From Microbacterium sp. Yaish 1 (GTDB taxonomy: Bacteria; Actinomycetota; Actinomycetes; Actinomycetales; Microbacteriaceae), in the NCBI RefSeq assembly GCF_002245215.1, contig NZ_NPMR01000002.1:620001-684000 (forward strand): 64,000 nucleotides of DNA, read 5' to 3'. Below, piece after piece: positions 1 through 9,355 of this stretch. The translations under genes and the position numbers were made by a program. Each line of letters begins with the position of its first letter. The first letter of the stretch is position 1. The notes below the pieces were generated by a model, which saw nothing but the letters and a program-made list of their open reading frames with translations, ran no database searches and had not been told where the DNA came from.

Positions 1-452
1 AGGGCCAGCGCATCAGCGGCATCCGCCGGCTGCGGCAGGGAGTCCAGGCGCAGCACCCGGGCGACCATCGTCTGCACCTGCAGCTTCTCGGCCGAGCCGT
101 AGCCGGTGATCGCGGCCTTCACCTCGGAGGGCGTATGGGTCGCGGCATCGAGGCCGCTCTCCGCGGCGACCAGCAGCGCGATGCCGCTCGCCTGCGCCGT
201 CCCCATGACGGAGCTCCGGTTGTGCTGAGCGAAGACCCGCTCGACCGCGACGACGTGCGGCCGATGCTCCGCGATGACCGCCCGCAGCCCCGCGGCGATC
301 GTCGCGAGTCTGCGTTCGATGGGCAGATCGACGGCCGACCGGACGACTCCGACGTGCACGAGGGCAGCGGATCGATCGCGAGCGACGTCGACGACACCGA
401 CACCGCATCGGGTGAGACCCGGGTCGACACCGAGCACGCGCAGAGAGGTCAC
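1..452 (-). CDS. ruvC: Crossover junction endodeoxyribonuclease RuvC (3' part cut by window edge)
   Basis: RuvC resolves Holliday junctions during recombination, working with RuvAB. About 150 codons are visible. Translation from the GTG at 452 opens with GVDPGLTRCG, carrying the first catalytic Asp (residue 10). An internal VAVERVF supplies the catalytic Glu, and the visible end reads PADAADALA, the family's C-terminal Asp pair region. Roughly 30 residues are missing beyond base 1. It lies downstream of yebC on the same strand, as in the actinobacterial pdxS-pdxT-yebC-ruvC(-ruvA-ruvB) order. A TAGCGT hexamer (464-459) sits 6 nt upstream of the GTG, so the mRNA may be leaderless, although GGGGGA could also act as a ribosome site. 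I see no LexA box in front. Confidence 0.93.
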   Translation of the reverse strand, partial: MTSLRVLGVDPGLTRCGVGVVDVARDRSAALVHVGVVRSAVDLPIERRLATIAAGLRAVIAEHRPHVVAVERVFAQHNRSSVMGTAQASGIALLVAAESGLDAATHTPSEVKAAITGYGSAEKLQVQTMVARVLRLDSLPQPADAADALA

Positions 453-504
453 TCCCCCACGCTACGTCCGACGCGGCGACCCGGCGCGGCGACAGCCCGC
501 GAAA

Positions 505-562
505 CGCGCAGTTCCCGGCATCCGACGCAGAACGAGCTGCGGTGGATGCCGGGAACTGCGCG
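505..562. terminator. Long perfect hairpin between yebC and ruvC
   Basis: Arms 505-523 and 544-562 are perfectly complementary over 19 bp, and the intervening 20 bases contain a further 5-bp stem (CGCAG/CTGCG). It follows the yebC stop (577) on the minus strand and precedes ruvC. It probably ends yebC transcription or folds in the transcript. There is no clear T tract on either side, and an intergenic repeat is the alternative. Confidence 0.6.
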
Positions 563-576
563 CGATGCCGGGACTC

Positions 577-1338
577 TTACTCGTCGTCGTTCTCGAGCTC
601 GGCCTGCACCTCGGGGGTCAGGTCGAAGTTCGTGTAGACGTTCTGCACGTCGTCGCTGTCCTCGAGCGCGTCGATGAGACGGAACACCTTGCGGGCGGTG
701 TCGGCGTCGACCTCCACCTTGAGCGAGGGCACGAACTCGACGTCGGCGGAGTCGTACTCGATGCCGGCGTCCTGCAGGGCGGTGCGCACCGACACGAGGT
801 CGGAGGCCTCGGTGATGACGCCGAAGCCGTCTCCGTGCGGCTCGACCTCTTCCGCCCCCGCTTCGAGGACCGCGAGCATGACGTCGTCCTCGGTCGTGCC
901 CTCGGACGGGACGACGATGACGCCCTTGCGGCTGAAGTTGTACGCGACGCTGCCCGGATCGGCGAGCGTGCCGCCGTTGCGGCTGAGGGCGGTGCGAACC
1001 TCGGCCGCGGCGCGGTTCTTGTTGTCGGTCAGACACTCGATGAGGAATGCGACGCCGTTGGGCCCGTAGCCCTCGTACATGATGGAGGAGTACTCGACGG
1101 CCTCGCCGCCGATCCCGGCGCCGCGCTTGATCGCGCGGTCGATGTTGTCTTTCGGGACCGAGGTCTTCTTGGCCTTCAGAACGGCGTCGAAGAGCGTGGG
1201 GTTGCCCTGCAGATCGGGACCGCCGAGCTTGGCAGCGACCTCGATGTTCTTGATGAGCTTGGCCCACGACTTGGCACGACGCGCGTCGACGACGGCCTTC
1301 TTGTGCTTGGTCGTGGCCCATTTGGAGTGACCGGACAT
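577..1338 (-). CDS. YebC/TACO1-family protein (253 aa)
   Basis: The protein starts [14 protein letters not shown], the invariant N-terminus of the YebC/PmpR/TACO1 family. These cytoplasmic proteins are described both as DNA-binding regulators and as translation factors that help ribosomes at difficult sequences such as proline runs. The 253-residue length is normal. The frame stays open upstream, but the MSGHSK start at 1338 is fixed by family conservation. A TAAGAT hexamer (1351-1346) lies 7 nt before the ATG, so the gene probably has its own leaderless promoter that overlaps the pdxT stop codon, 10 bp away. Placement between pdxT and ruvC is conserved in actinobacteria. Confidence 0.95.
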   Translation of the reverse strand: MSGHSKWATTKHKKAVVDARRAKSWAKLIKNIEVAAKLGGPDLQGNPTLFDAVLKAKKTSVPKDNIDRAIKRGAGIGGEAVEYSSIMYEGYGPNGVAFLIECLTDNKNRAAAEVRTALSRNGGTLADPGSVAYNFSRKGVIVVPSEGTTEDDVMLAVLEAGAEEVEPHGDGFGVITEASDLVSVRTALQDAGIEYDSADVEFVPSLKVEVDADTARKVFRLIDALEDSDDVQNVYTNFDLTPEVQAELENDDE

Positions 1339-1348
1339 GCGCTCGATC

Positions 1349-1960
1349 TTACCGGGCGGATGCGCGCGCCTCGCGGACGTGCGCGAGGAACCTCTCGTGG
1401 AAGCGGCGCTCGCCCGATACCTCCGGGTGGAACGCGGTGGCGAGCAGTCGTCCCTGCTCGACCGCGACCACGCCACCGTCGGGCAGGGTCGCGAGGGCCC
1501 GCACCTCCGGTCCGAGCCCGGTGACGAGGGGCGCCCGGATGAACGCCGCGTGGACGGGCGCGTCCCAGCCCGCGACGGCGAGCGCCGTCTCGAACGATTC
1601 GGTCTGACCGCCGAAGGCGTTCCGTCGCACGGTCACGTCGAGCCCGCCGAAGGTCTCCTGCCCGGCGATCGCCCCGTCGACGCGGTCGGCGAGCAGGATG
1701 AGCCCGGCGCACGTGCCGTAGACCGGCATGCCCGCCGTGATCGCGTCGCGGATGGGCTGCTGCATCCCGAACGCACGTGCCAGCTTGTCGATGACGCTCG
1801 ACTCACCGCCCGGCAGGACGAGTCCCTCGATCGTTCCGAGGTCGTCCGGGCGGCGGACGAGGGATGCCGCCGCCCCGAGCTCCTCGAGCACGCGCAGGTG
1901 CTCGCGGACGTCCCCCTGCAGGGCGAGGACTCCGACGCGCGGCGGCATCCCCTCGCTCAT
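1349..1960 (-). CDS. pdxT: Pyridoxal 5'-phosphate synthase glutaminase subunit PdxT
   Basis: PdxT hydrolyses glutamine and channels ammonia to PdxS in the PdxST PLP synthase. The 203-residue sequence has the class I glutamine amidotransferase features: [10 protein letters not shown] near the start, LPGGESS, the nucleophile motif GTCAGLILL, and a C-terminal FHPE supplying His and Glu of the triad. The start is only 4 nt beyond the pdxS stop (1965), so translation is probably coupled and the two subunits are made together. Length and gene order are standard for the DXP-independent B6 pathway. Confidence 0.97.
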   Translation of the reverse strand: MSEGMPPRVGVLALQGDVREHLRVLEELGAAASLVRRPDDLGTIEGLVLPGGESSVIDKLARAFGMQQPIRDAITAGMPVYGTCAGLILLADRVDGAIAGQETFGGLDVTVRRNAFGGQTESFETALAVAGWDAPVHAAFIRAPLVTGLGPEVRALATLPDGGVVAVEQGRLLATAFHPEVSGERRFHERFLAHVREARASAR

Positions 1961-1964
1961 CGGC

Positions 1965-2861
1965 TCACCAGCCGCGGTCGGCGAGACGGTGCGGAGCAGG
2001 CAGATCGGAGACGTTGATGCCGACCATCGCCTCGCCCAGGCCGCGCGAGGCCTCGGCGACGACGGACGCGTCGTCGTGGAAGGTCGTCGCCTTCACGATC
2101 GCCGCGGCACGGCGAGCGGGGTCGCCCGACTTGAAGATGCCCGAGCCGACGAAGACGCCGTCGGCGCCGAGCTGCATCATCATGGCGGCGTCGGCGGGGG
2201 TGGCGACACCGCCCGCGGTGAAGAGCACGACGGGGAGGGTCCCGGTGGCCGCGACCTCGGCGACGAGGTCGTACGGCGCCTGGAGCTCCTTCGCCGCGAC
2301 GTACAGCTCGTCGGGGCTCTTCGCCTGCAGGGCCCGGATCTCGGCGGTGATCGTGCGGATGTGCCGCGTCGCCTCCGAGACGTCGCCGGTGCCGGCCTCG
2401 CCCTTGGACCGGATCATCGCCGCGCCCTCGGTGATCCGGCGCAGAGCCTCACCGAGGTTGGTCGCACCGCAGACGAACGGGACGGTGAAGCCCCACTTGT
2501 CGATGTGGTGGGTGTAGTCGGCCGGCGAGAGCACCTCGGACTCGTCGATGTAGTCGACGCCGAGCTCCTGCAGCACGCGCGCCTCGACGAAATGTCCGAT
2601 GCGGGCCTTGGCCATCACGGGGATCGACACCGATGCGATGATCTCGTCGATCAGGTCGGGGTCGCTCATGCGGGCGACGCCGCCCTGGGCGCGGATGTCG
2701 GCGGGGACGCGCTCGAGCGCCATGACGGCCACCGCGCCGGCATCCTCCGCGATCCGCGCTTGATCGGCCGTGACGACGTCCATGATGACGCCGCCCTTCA
2801 GCATCTCGGCGAGGCCGCGCTTGACGCGCGAGGATCCGGTGACGGTCTGGTCGTTCGACAC
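1965..2861 (-). CDS. pdxS: Pyridoxal 5'-phosphate synthase subunit PdxS
   Basis: PdxS (298 aa) builds PLP from ribose 5-phosphate, glyceraldehyde 3-phosphate and ammonia from PdxT, forming a dodecameric ring. The sequence contains [27 protein letters not shown] and [14 protein letters not shown], all diagnostic for the SNZ family including its catalytic lysines. The start is GTG at 2861 with GGAG 8 nt upstream. It is divergent from pdxR, and a TATTTT -10 candidate (2921-2916) next to the GGCCTAGGCC palindrome lies in the shared control region. B6-responsive control by PdxR is expected from the family and the arrangement. Confidence 0.97.
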   Translation of the reverse strand: MSNDQTVTGSSRVKRGLAEMLKGGVIMDVVTADQARIAEDAGAVAVMALERVPADIRAQGGVARMSDPDLIDEIIASVSIPVMAKARIGHFVEARVLQELGVDYIDESEVLSPADYTHHIDKWGFTVPFVCGATNLGEALRRITEGAAMIRSKGEAGTGDVSEATRHIRTITAEIRALQAKSPDELYVAAKELQAPYDLVAEVAATGTLPVVLFTAGGVATPADAAMMMQLGADGVFVGSGIFKSGDPARRAAAIVKATTFHDDASVVAEASRGLGEAMVGINVSDLPAPHRLADRGW

Positions 2862-2903
2862 GGTGAAGCTCCGATCTGGGCCGCCTGGTCGGGAATCAAT
2901 TTC

Positions 2904-2913
2904 GGCCTAGGCC
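2904..2913. promoter_or_regulatory. Candidate PdxR operator, perfect palindrome in pdxS/pdxR control region
   Basis: GGCCTAGGCC is a perfect 10-bp palindrome, loosely extended by TTT on the left and AAA on the right. It lies about 41 bp upstream of the predicted pdxR start and just downstream of a TATTTT -10 candidate (2921-2916, minus) for pdxST. MocR/PdxR proteins normally bind between divergent genes like these. The site assignment is inferred from position and symmetry only. Confidence 0.45.
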
Positions 2914-2949
2914 AAAAAATAGCATGGCATCCGACATAAGATCGTGCCG

Positions 2950-4278
2950 ATGACTTCCCGTGACACGATCACCGGGCACACGGCGGGCGAGATCGCCGAC
3001 AGCGTCCGGATGCTGCTGGAGCGCGGTGCCCTGCGCGCCGACGACGTGCTGCCGCCCGTTCGCGCGCTGGCCGAGCAGCTCGGCGTCAACCGGAACACCG
3101 TCGTCGCCGCGTACCGGCTGCTCGCGCAGGCCGGCGTGGTCGTGGCTCGCGGCCGCGGCGGCACGCGTATCGCCGAGGTCTCCCCCGTCGCCGCCGAGGG
3201 GGTGGCCGCCGACACGGTGCTGCGCGACGTGGGTTCGGGCAATCCCGATCCCGCCCTCATCCCCGACCCGAGCGGCGTGCTCGCCCGGGTCGCCGGGCGC
3301 CCCGTCCTGTACGGCGAGCCCGTCATCGATGCCGGGCTCGCCGACTGGGCCACGCGCTGGTTCGCCGCGGACTCGGCGGAAGAGGCCGACGTCCACCTCA
3401 CCGTCACGGGCGGCGCCGTCGACGCCGTCGAGAGACTGCTCGCGCAAGCGCTCACCCGCGATGACGCGGTCGCGCTCGAAGACCCCTGCTTCCTCGCCAG
3501 CATCCACACGGTCCGGCTCGCCGGCTACCGTGCGGTCCCCGTTCCCGTCGACGGCGAGGGCATGACGGTCGGCGGTCTGCGCGCCGCCCTGGACGCGGGA
3601 GCCCGAGCCGTCGTCATCACCCCGCGAGCGCAGAATCCCACCGGGTCGAGCCTGTCGGCCGAGCGTGCCGCGGCGCTGCGCGAGGTGCTGGCCGATCACC
3701 CCTACGTCCTGGTGATCGAGGACGACCACTTCTCGCTCCTGTCGACCCAGCCGTATCGCTCGGTCATCGGTGAGAATCACGAGCGGTGGGCGCGCGTGCG
3801 CTCGGTGTCGAAGTTCCTCGGACCCGACATGTGTCTCGCGGTCACGGCATCCGATCCCACGACCGCCGAACGCCTCGCGCTGCGCCTCGGCTCGGGCACC
3901 ACGTGGGTCAGCCACCTGCTGCAGCGGCTCACCCACGCTCTCCTCTCCGATGACACCGCCGCGGCCACGATCACCGCCGCTCGGACCCACTACGCCGACC
4001 GCAACGCCGCCTTCGCCGCACGGCTCACGCGTGCGGGCCTGCCCTGCGCACCCGGCGACGGGCTCAGTCTCTGGGTCGAGGTCCCCGGCACCGCTCGTTC
4101 CGTCGCCGACGCCATGATGCGCCGGGGGTGGCTGGCGCGCACCGGTGACGAGTTCCGGCTCGCCGACGATGCACCGTCGCGCCACCTGCGCCTGACCGTG
4201 CACGATCTGAACGACGCCGACGCGGCGCAGCTCGCGCGGGACCTCGTCGCATCCGCCCTCCCCTCTCGAAAGGCATGA
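2950..4278 (+). CDS. pdxR: PdxR-like MocR-family regulator (GntR wHTH fused to aminotransferase fold)
   Basis: The roughly 442-residue protein begins with a GntR winged helix (LPPVRALAEQLGVNRNTVVA, about residues 35-55). It continues as a fold-type I aminotransferase domain with VRSVSKFLGPD, whose Lys (about residue 287) should bind PLP. MocR/PdxR proteins sense PLP and control pdxST; here it is divergent from pdxS and upstream of pdxY. GTG at 2944 would add two residues. I prefer ATG 2950 because TAAGAT (2937-2942) lies 7 nt before it, fitting a leaderless transcript. Another MocR paralogue role cannot be excluded, but the context makes B6 control very likely. Confidence 0.9.
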   Translation: MTSRDTITGHTAGEIADSVRMLLERGALRADDVLPPVRALAEQLGVNRNTVVAAYRLLAQAGVVVARGRGGTRIAEVSPVAAEGVAADTVLRDVGSGNPDPALIPDPSGVLARVAGRPVLYGEPVIDAGLADWATRWFAADSAEEADVHLTVTGGAVDAVERLLAQALTRDDAVALEDPCFLASIHTVRLAGYRAVPVPVDGEGMTVGGLRAALDAGARAVVITPRAQNPTGSSLSAERAAALREVLADHPYVLVIEDDHFSLLSTQPYRSVIGENHERWARVRSVSKFLGPDMCLAVTASDPTTAERLALRLGSGTTWVSHLLQRLTHALLSDDTAAATITAARTHYADRNAAFAARLTRAGLPCAPGDGLSLWVEVPGTARSVADAMMRRGWLARTGDEFRLADDAPSRHLRLTVHDLNDADAAQLARDLVASALPSRKA

Positions 4279-4282
4279 CCCC

Positions 4283-5134
4283 ATGAAGGTGCTCTCGATC
4301 CAGTCGGCCGTCGCATACGGACACGTCGGCAACTCCGCCGCGGTGTTCCCCCTGCAGCGCATCGGCGTGGAGGTCATGCCGGTCTACACGGTGAACTTCT
4401 CCAACCACACCGGCTACGGCGCCTGGGGCGGTCCGATGATCAGTCCCGACGACGTCCGCGCCGTCATCGCGGGCATCGAGGATCGCGGCGCCTTCCCGCA
4501 GATCGACGTCGTCCTCTCGGGCTACCAGGGCGGCGAGGGGATCGCCGACGTCATCCTCGACACCGTCGCGCGCGTCAAGGCGGCGAACCCGGATGCCGTC
4601 TACGCGTGCGACCCGGTCATGGGCAACGCGAAGTCGGGATGCTTCGTGGCACCGGCCATCCCCGTTCTGCTGCGCGAACGCGTGGTGCCGGCTGCAGACA
4701 TCATCACGCCCAACCAGTTCGAGCTCGGCTTCCTGACCGAGACCGAGCCGACCGACCTCGACTCGACGCTCGCATCCGTCGACGCCGCCCGGGCGATGGG
4801 TCCGCGCACCGTGCTCGTGACCAGCGTCGAGCGCCCGGACCGCCCCGAGGGCACGATCGAGATGCTCGCCGCGGACGACGCCGGAGCATGGCTCGTCCGC
4901 ACGCCCCACATCCCCATGAAGGCGAACGGATCCGGTGACGTGACGGCGGCCCTCTTCACGGCCCACTACCGCAGCACCGGCTCCGCAGCCGAGGCGCTGG
5001 CCCGCACGACTTCGAGCGTGTTCGACCTCCTCACGCGCACGCACGAGTCGGGCGAGCGCGAGCTCCAGCTCGTCGAGAGCCAGGAGGCCTACGCCCACCC
5101 GCGGATGCAGTTCACGGTCGAGCAGGTGCGCTGA
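4283..5134 (+). CDS. pdxY: Pyridoxal kinase PdxY
   Basis: This 283-residue PfkB/ribokinase-like protein phosphorylates pyridoxal to PLP in the salvage pathway. It opens with LSIQSAVAYGHVGNSAAVFP and has NFSNHTGYG, CDPVMGN and, near the C-terminus, KANGSGDVTAALF with the catalytic Asp of the GSGD motif. The ATG is 4 bp after the pdxR stop, with AAAGG about 9 nt upstream inside the pdxR end, so the two genes form one transcription unit. It meets the minus-strand lipoprotein gene convergently with a gap of only 9 bp. Confidence 0.95.
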   Translation: MKVLSIQSAVAYGHVGNSAAVFPLQRIGVEVMPVYTVNFSNHTGYGAWGGPMISPDDVRAVIAGIEDRGAFPQIDVVLSGYQGGEGIADVILDTVARVKAANPDAVYACDPVMGNAKSGCFVAPAIPVLLRERVVPAADIITPNQFELGFLTETEPTDLDSTLASVDAARAMGPRTVLVTSVERPDRPEGTIEMLAADDAGAWLVRTPHIPMKANGSGDVTAALFTAHYRSTGSAAEALARTTSSVFDLLTRTHESGERELQLVESQEAYAHPRMQFTVEQVR

Positions 5135-5143
5135 CCGGCGCCG

Positions 5144-5728
5144 CTACTGTCCGCTGGACTCGGTCCAGGCCTGTTCCCACTGCGGAGCGTCATCGGGGCA
5201 GAGGAACCGGGTGCCGAAGACCATGATGCTCACGGCGCCCTCACGGGACGCGTCGTCGATGGCGAGACTCTGGATGAGCGGCGACGACGCGACGTGCACC
5301 TGGTACACGTTCTGGTCGACCTGGTGCCCGTTGAGGATAGAGGTCTCGCACGCATCCAGAGCGAGGGCGAGCGTCACGGTCTCGGCCTGCTCCGACCACT
5401 GACCGCCGTTCGCCTCGACATGCGCGCGCTGCTGCGCGACGAGCTCCTGCTGCGCGGGTGTCTTCGCGGTGAGCGTGGGCTGACCCACGGGCTGCTGCTG
5501 TGCCGCGATGAACGCGTCGCGCTCGGCGAGGGCATCGGCGGTCGTGGCTGCGTCGCCGCCGGCGTCGGGGCTCGCGGCTCCGCTCTTCTCCGGTGCCGAC
5601 GTCGTCGCGGCCGGAGTCGCCTCGGACGGATTCGCGTCGCCCGCGGGCGTGCACCCTGTCAGGGCGAGGGCCCCGACGACGGCCAGCGCGGCGAGAGTCG
5701 CGGTACGGGGACGGGCGGTGATCGACAT
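5144..5728 (-). CDS. Putative lipoprotein of unknown function (194 aa)
   Basis: The N-terminus has a lipoprotein signal peptide: basic start, hydrophobic ALAVVGALAL and lipobox LTGC (Cys at about residue 26). A Ser/Thr/Ala/Pro-rich linker to about residue 65 follows, typical of membrane-tethered actinobacterial lipoproteins. The mature part has two Cys residues (ALDACETS and FLCPDD) that could pair. I do not recognise the fold; it looks like a small secreted actinobacterial domain. A strong GGAGG precedes the ATG at 5728. It sits downstream of HIT and thrS on the same strand but has its own ribosome site and a 90-bp gap. Confidence 0.75.
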   Translation of the reverse strand: MSITARPRTATLAALAVVGALALTGCTPAGDANPSEATPAATTSAPEKSGAASPDAGGDAATTADALAERDAFIAAQQQPVGQPTLTAKTPAQQELVAQQRAHVEANGGQWSEQAETVTLALALDACETSILNGHQVDQNVYQVHVASSPLIQSLAIDDASREGAVSIMVFGTRFLCPDDAPQWEQAWTESSGQ

Positions 5729-5818
5729 GATGCCTCCTCAGTGAACGCTCAGGCTATCGGCATCTCGGCGCTCCTCGCCGGGGCTTGCGTTCGAGACCGA
5801 GCGCGAGGAAGTACGCGG

Positions 5819-6376
5819 TCAGCCCGTCGGCCAGGCGGCGGCGACGGCCTCGCGGACCTCGCCGAGCAGCTGTGGAAGCGCCTTCGTCTTCGCGATGATC
5901 GGGAAGAAGTTGGCGTCGGTCGCCCACCGGGGCACGACGTGCTGGTGCAGGTGCCCGTCGACCCCGGCCCCGGCCACGGCGCCCTGGTTCATCCCGAGGT
6001 TGAAGCCGTCGCACCGCGACACCTCCCGCAGCACGCGCATGGCCGTCTGCGTCAGCGCGCCGATCTCGGCGACCTCCTCGGGCGTCGCGAGATCGTATGT
6101 CGGGATGTGCCGATACGGGCAGACGAGCAGGTGACCGGAGTTGTACGGGAAGAGGTTGAGCAACACGTAGGCCGTGCGGCCGCGCGCGACGATGAGCCCG
6201 TCGGCATCCGATTTGCCGGGCGCCGCGCAGAACGGGCACTCGTCACGCAGTGGTTCCGGACCCGCCTGGATGTACGCCATCCGGTGCGGCGTCCACAGGC
6301 GCTGGAACTCGTCGGGCACCCCGGCCAGGTGCGCGGCGTCCTCGACCGGGCGCGGGGTGTCCGACGAGCCGGTCAC
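5819..6376 (-). CDS. HIT-family hydrolase/phosphorylase (Ap4A phosphorylase-like, 185 aa)
   Basis: The histidine-triad motif reads [10 protein letters not shown] near residue 140, preceded by [19 protein letters not shown], the usual HIT substrate-binding strand and loop. ECPFC near residue 50 is a Cys pair found in the actinobacterial subgroup, which includes the mycobacterial Ap4A phosphorylase. A nucleotidyl hydrolase or phosphorylase acting on dinucleoside polyphosphates is therefore likely. The ATG overlaps the thrS stop by 4 bp (6373-6376), so translation is coupled to threonyl-tRNA synthetase, a conserved actinobacterial pairing. Confidence 0.9.
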   Translation of the reverse strand: MTGSSDTPRPVEDAAHLAGVPDEFQRLWTPHRMAYIQAGPEPLRDECPFCAAPGKSDADGLIVARGRTAYVLLNLFPYNSGHLLVCPYRHIPTYDLATPEEVAEIGALTQTAMRVLREVSRCDGFNLGMNQGAVAGAGVDGHLHQHVVPRWATDANFFPIIAKTKALPQLLGEVREAVAAAWPTG

Positions 6377-8409
6377 GCGAGCTGTCCCGCAGCGTCCAGG
6401 TGCTCCGCCGTGTCGACGAGCGTGCGGTTCGCGATGGCCGCGAGGATGCGCTCGACGGCCTCGTCCACGGGCACGCCGTTGGTCTGCGATCCGTCACGGA
6501 AGCGGAACGAGACCGTGCCGGCTGCGCGGTCCTGTTCGCCCGCGATGAGCTGCAGCGGCACCTTCTGCGTGGTGTGGGTGCGGATCTTCTTCTGCATCCG
6601 GTCGTCGGAGCGATCCAGCTCGGCGCGGACCCCGGCCTCGCGCAGACGGGAGACGATCTCCTGCAGGTAGGGCGCGTAGTCATCGGCGACGGGGATGCCG
6701 ACGACCTGCACGGGCGCGAGCCAGACCGGGAAGGCACCCGCGTAGTGCTCGAGGAGGATCGCGAAGAACCGCTCGATCGACCCGAACAGGGCACGGTGGA
6801 TCATCACGGGGCGGTGCTTCTCACCGTCGGGCCCGGTGTACTCGAGCTCGAAGCGCTCGGGCTGGTTGAAGTCGAGCTGGATGGTCGACATCTGCCAGGT
6901 GCGGCCGATCGCGTCGCGCGCCTGGACCGAGATCTTCGGGCCGTAGAACGCCGCGCCGCCCGGATCCGGGACCAGCTCCAGGCCCGACCCCTCGGCCACG
7001 CGGCGCAGGGTCTCGGTCGCCTGCTGCCAGAGGGCATCGTCGCCGATGAACTTCGGGTTGCCCTCCTCCTTCGTCGACAGCTCGAGGTAGAAGTCGTTGA
7101 GTCCGTAGTCGCGCAGAGTCTGCAGCACGAACTCGAGGCTCCGCACGAGCTCGTCCTCGACCTGGTCGGGGGTGACGTAGATGTGCGTGTCGTCCTGGGT
7201 CATCCCCCGCACGCGGGTGAGGCCCGAGAGGGTGCCGCTCTTCTCGTAGCGATAGACCGACCCGAACTCGCTCAGGCGCAGCGGCAGCTCACGGTAGCTG
7301 CGCCCGCGCGAGCGGAAGATCAGGTTGTGGAACGGGCAGTTCATGGGCTTGAGGTAGTACTCCTGCCCCTGCCGGGTCACGTTGCCCTCGGCGTCGACGA
7401 CCTCGTCGAGCTTCATCGGCGGGTACATGCCGTCGGCGTACCACTGCAGGTGTCCGCTCGTCATGAACAGGTCGCCCTTGGTGATGTGCGGGGTGTTGAC
7501 GACCTCGTAGTCGTGGGCGAGCAGCTGCTCGCGCATGTAGCGCTCGATCTCGTAGCGGATGATGCCGCCCTTGGGGTGGAACACCGATAGACCGGGTCCG
7601 ATCTCGTCCGGGAACGAGAAGAGGTCGAGCTCGACGCCCAGCTTGCGGTGGTCTCGGCGAGCCGCCTCGGCCAGCCGCTCCTGGTAGGCGCGCAGTTCGT
7701 CCTTCGACGGCCACGCGGTGCCGTAGATGCGCTGCAGCTGGGGGTTCTTCTCGGAGCCGCGCCAGTAGGCGGCGGCGACACGGGTGAGGTCCCAGCCGTT
7801 GCCGACCATCCGGGTGCCGGGCACGTGGGGTCCGCGGCACAGATCCTTCCACGCGGTCGCGCCGTCGCGGGTGACGTTGTCGTAGATCGTCAGCTCGCCG
7901 GCCCCGATCTCGGCCGAGGCCCCTTCGGCCGCATCGGCGCCCGATCCGGGACCACCGGCGAGGTCGACGAGCTCGAGCTTGAACGGCTCGTCGGCGAGCT
8001 CCTGGCGCGCCTCGTCGGCGGTGACGACCCGCCGGACGAACCGCTGGTTCTCGCGAACGATCCGCTCCATCTCCTTCTTGATCGACTTGAGGTCCTCAGG
8101 GGTGAAGGGCTCGTCGACGCCGAAGTCGTAGTAGAAGCCGTCCTCGATGGGCGGTCCGATGCCGAGATTCGACTGCGGCCGGATGCGCTGCACGGCCTGG
8201 GCCAGCACGTGCGCGGTCGAGTGGCGGAGGATCGCGAGGCCGTCGGGGCTCGACACGGTCACCGGCTCGACGGCATCCGTCTCGTCGACGACCGTGGCGA
8301 GGTCTTTCAGCTCTCCGTTCACGCGCAGGGCGACGACGGAGCGGTCGGGGAAGAGGGCGAAGCCGTCGGCGGGGTACGACACGTCCGACGGGGAAACGAC
8401 GTCAGTCAA
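6373..8409 (-). CDS. thrS: Threonine--tRNA ligase
   Basis: ThrRS charges tRNA-Thr. The 678-residue protein has, in order, a TGS domain, an editing domain ([12 protein letters not shown]), the class II catalytic core with zinc-site MNCPFHN and motif 2 [14 protein letters not shown], and an anticodon-binding domain from about residue 580. The frame is open upstream to 8559, but that segment is low-complexity and unlike the family. The best start is TTG at 8409, with GGAG 8 nt upstream; an ATG between them runs into a stop within four codons. The gene is followed directly by the HIT gene. No T-box leader is recognisable upstream. Confidence 0.93.
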   Translation of the reverse strand: MTDVVSPSDVSYPADGFALFPDRSVVALRVNGELKDLATVVDETDAVEPVTVSSPDGLAILRHSTAHVLAQAVQRIRPQSNLGIGPPIEDGFYYDFGVDEPFTPEDLKSIKKEMERIVRENQRFVRRVVTADEARQELADEPFKLELVDLAGGPGSGADAAEGASAEIGAGELTIYDNVTRDGATAWKDLCRGPHVPGTRMVGNGWDLTRVAAAYWRGSEKNPQLQRIYGTAWPSKDELRAYQERLAEAARRDHRKLGVELDLFSFPDEIGPGLSVFHPKGGIIRYEIERYMREQLLAHDYEVVNTPHITKGDLFMTSGHLQWYADGMYPPMKLDEVVDAEGNVTRQGQEYYLKPMNCPFHNLIFRSRGRSYRELPLRLSEFGSVYRYEKSGTLSGLTRVRGMTQDDTHIYVTPDQVEDELVRSLEFVLQTLRDYGLNDFYLELSTKEEGNPKFIGDDALWQQATETLRRVAEGSGLELVPDPGGAAFYGPKISVQARDAIGRTWQMSTIQLDFNQPERFELEYTGPDGEKHRPVMIHRALFGSIERFFAILLEHYAGAFPVWLAPVQVVGIPVADDYAPYLQEIVSRLREAGVRAELDRSDDRMQKKIRTHTTQKVPLQLIAGEQDRAAGTVSFRFRDGSQTNGVPVDEAVERILAAIANRTLVDTAEHLDAAGQLA

Positions 8410-8594
8410 GGGAACATCTCCAGATGGGTGGCTCGGATCAAGGCTACTCAGCTTCGGACGCTCGCCGCGTCCCGCCCGCTCAGGCCGAGAGCGTTCGGCC
8501 GGCGGCGACGAAGCGGGTGAGCACACGGGCTCCGATCCGGCGACGTTCCATCCGACCACTGTATCCCGCGCCGCCGGGCCGCTAGAAAAGGGTG

Positions 8595-9296
8595 ATGAAG
8601 TCCCACACCGCTGTGCCCGCCTTCCTCGCCGTCGCGTGCACGATGGCCCTCGCGGGCTGTGTTCCCGCTTCGCCCGCCGCGGTTTCGTCTCCGCCGACGA
8701 GCGCGAGCGCGACGCCGCCGACGCCGCAGCGCGAGACGCCCTCCCCCGTGGCGACCGACTGGCAGGAGGGCGATCTCACGATGGCGACCGGCGCGGATCT
8801 GCCCGAGGGTCTCGACACGGTGGTCGTCAACAGCTACGCCGGCGCGGACGTGTGGGAGAGGTCCCCGGGTTCGGATCCGTCGCTCAGCACCTACGTGCAT
8901 GCGGCGACGCAATGCTTCGCGACGCACGGCGTCCTCGCGCTGCCCGGTCGGTCGGACGTCGGCGACCTCGCGGCGACGGCGGACTTCCTCGGCGCGGTCC
9001 AGGGAAGCGACATCAGCGACATCGAGCCCATCATCATGACGATGCCCTACACCGCGGGAATCGCTGCGCCCATCGCCGAAACCTCGGATCTGCACAAGAT
9101 CGAGATGGCGGCGTATCCGGCCGCCGGGGAGGACACCGCCACGATCTGGGCCGCGCGAGCACTCGAGCGCGTCGGCAAGGGGTTCATCTTCGCGCTGACG
9201 TGTCCCGATGTCGACCAGCTCGGGGACATCTTTGAGGAGGCCAAGAGTCTCGTGACGTTCGGGGTTTACGACCCGGTCACGTACGGGTTGCCCTGA
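8595..9296 (+). CDS. Putative lipoprotein of unknown function (233 aa)
   Basis: The N-terminus has a hydrophobic segment [13 protein letters not shown] with lipobox LAGC (Cys about residue 22), then a Pro/Ser/Thr-rich linker to about residue 55. The mature domain has two Cys (ATQCFATH and ALTCPDVD) and no motif I can assign. GTG at 8592 would add one residue, but AAAAGG touches it directly, so ATG 8595 is more likely. It is divergent from thrS and stands alone before the permease gene. General design resembles the 5144-5728 lipoprotein, without evident sequence similarity. Confidence 0.72.
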   Translation: MKSHTAVPAFLAVACTMALAGCVPASPAAVSSPPTSASATPPTPQRETPSPVATDWQEGDLTMATGADLPEGLDTVVVNSYAGADVWERSPGSDPSLSTYVHAATQCFATHGVLALPGRSDVGDLAATADFLGAVQGSDISDIEPIIMTMPYTAGIAAPIAETSDLHKIEMAAYPAAGEDTATIWAARALERVGKGFIFALTCPDVDQLGDIFEEAKSLVTFGVYDPVTYGLP

Positions 9297-9355
9297 GCCA
9301 CCGCCCGCGACGCGGCTCCGAGCGCGCCGACCGTCCCGGGTCGGCGACAGGGCGC

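Noticed and set aside
8410..8591. T-box or other riboswitch leader before thrS
   Set aside because: No specifier-loop structure, conserved T-box sequence or terminator/antiterminator pair could be recognised, and the ribosome site is immediately upstream.
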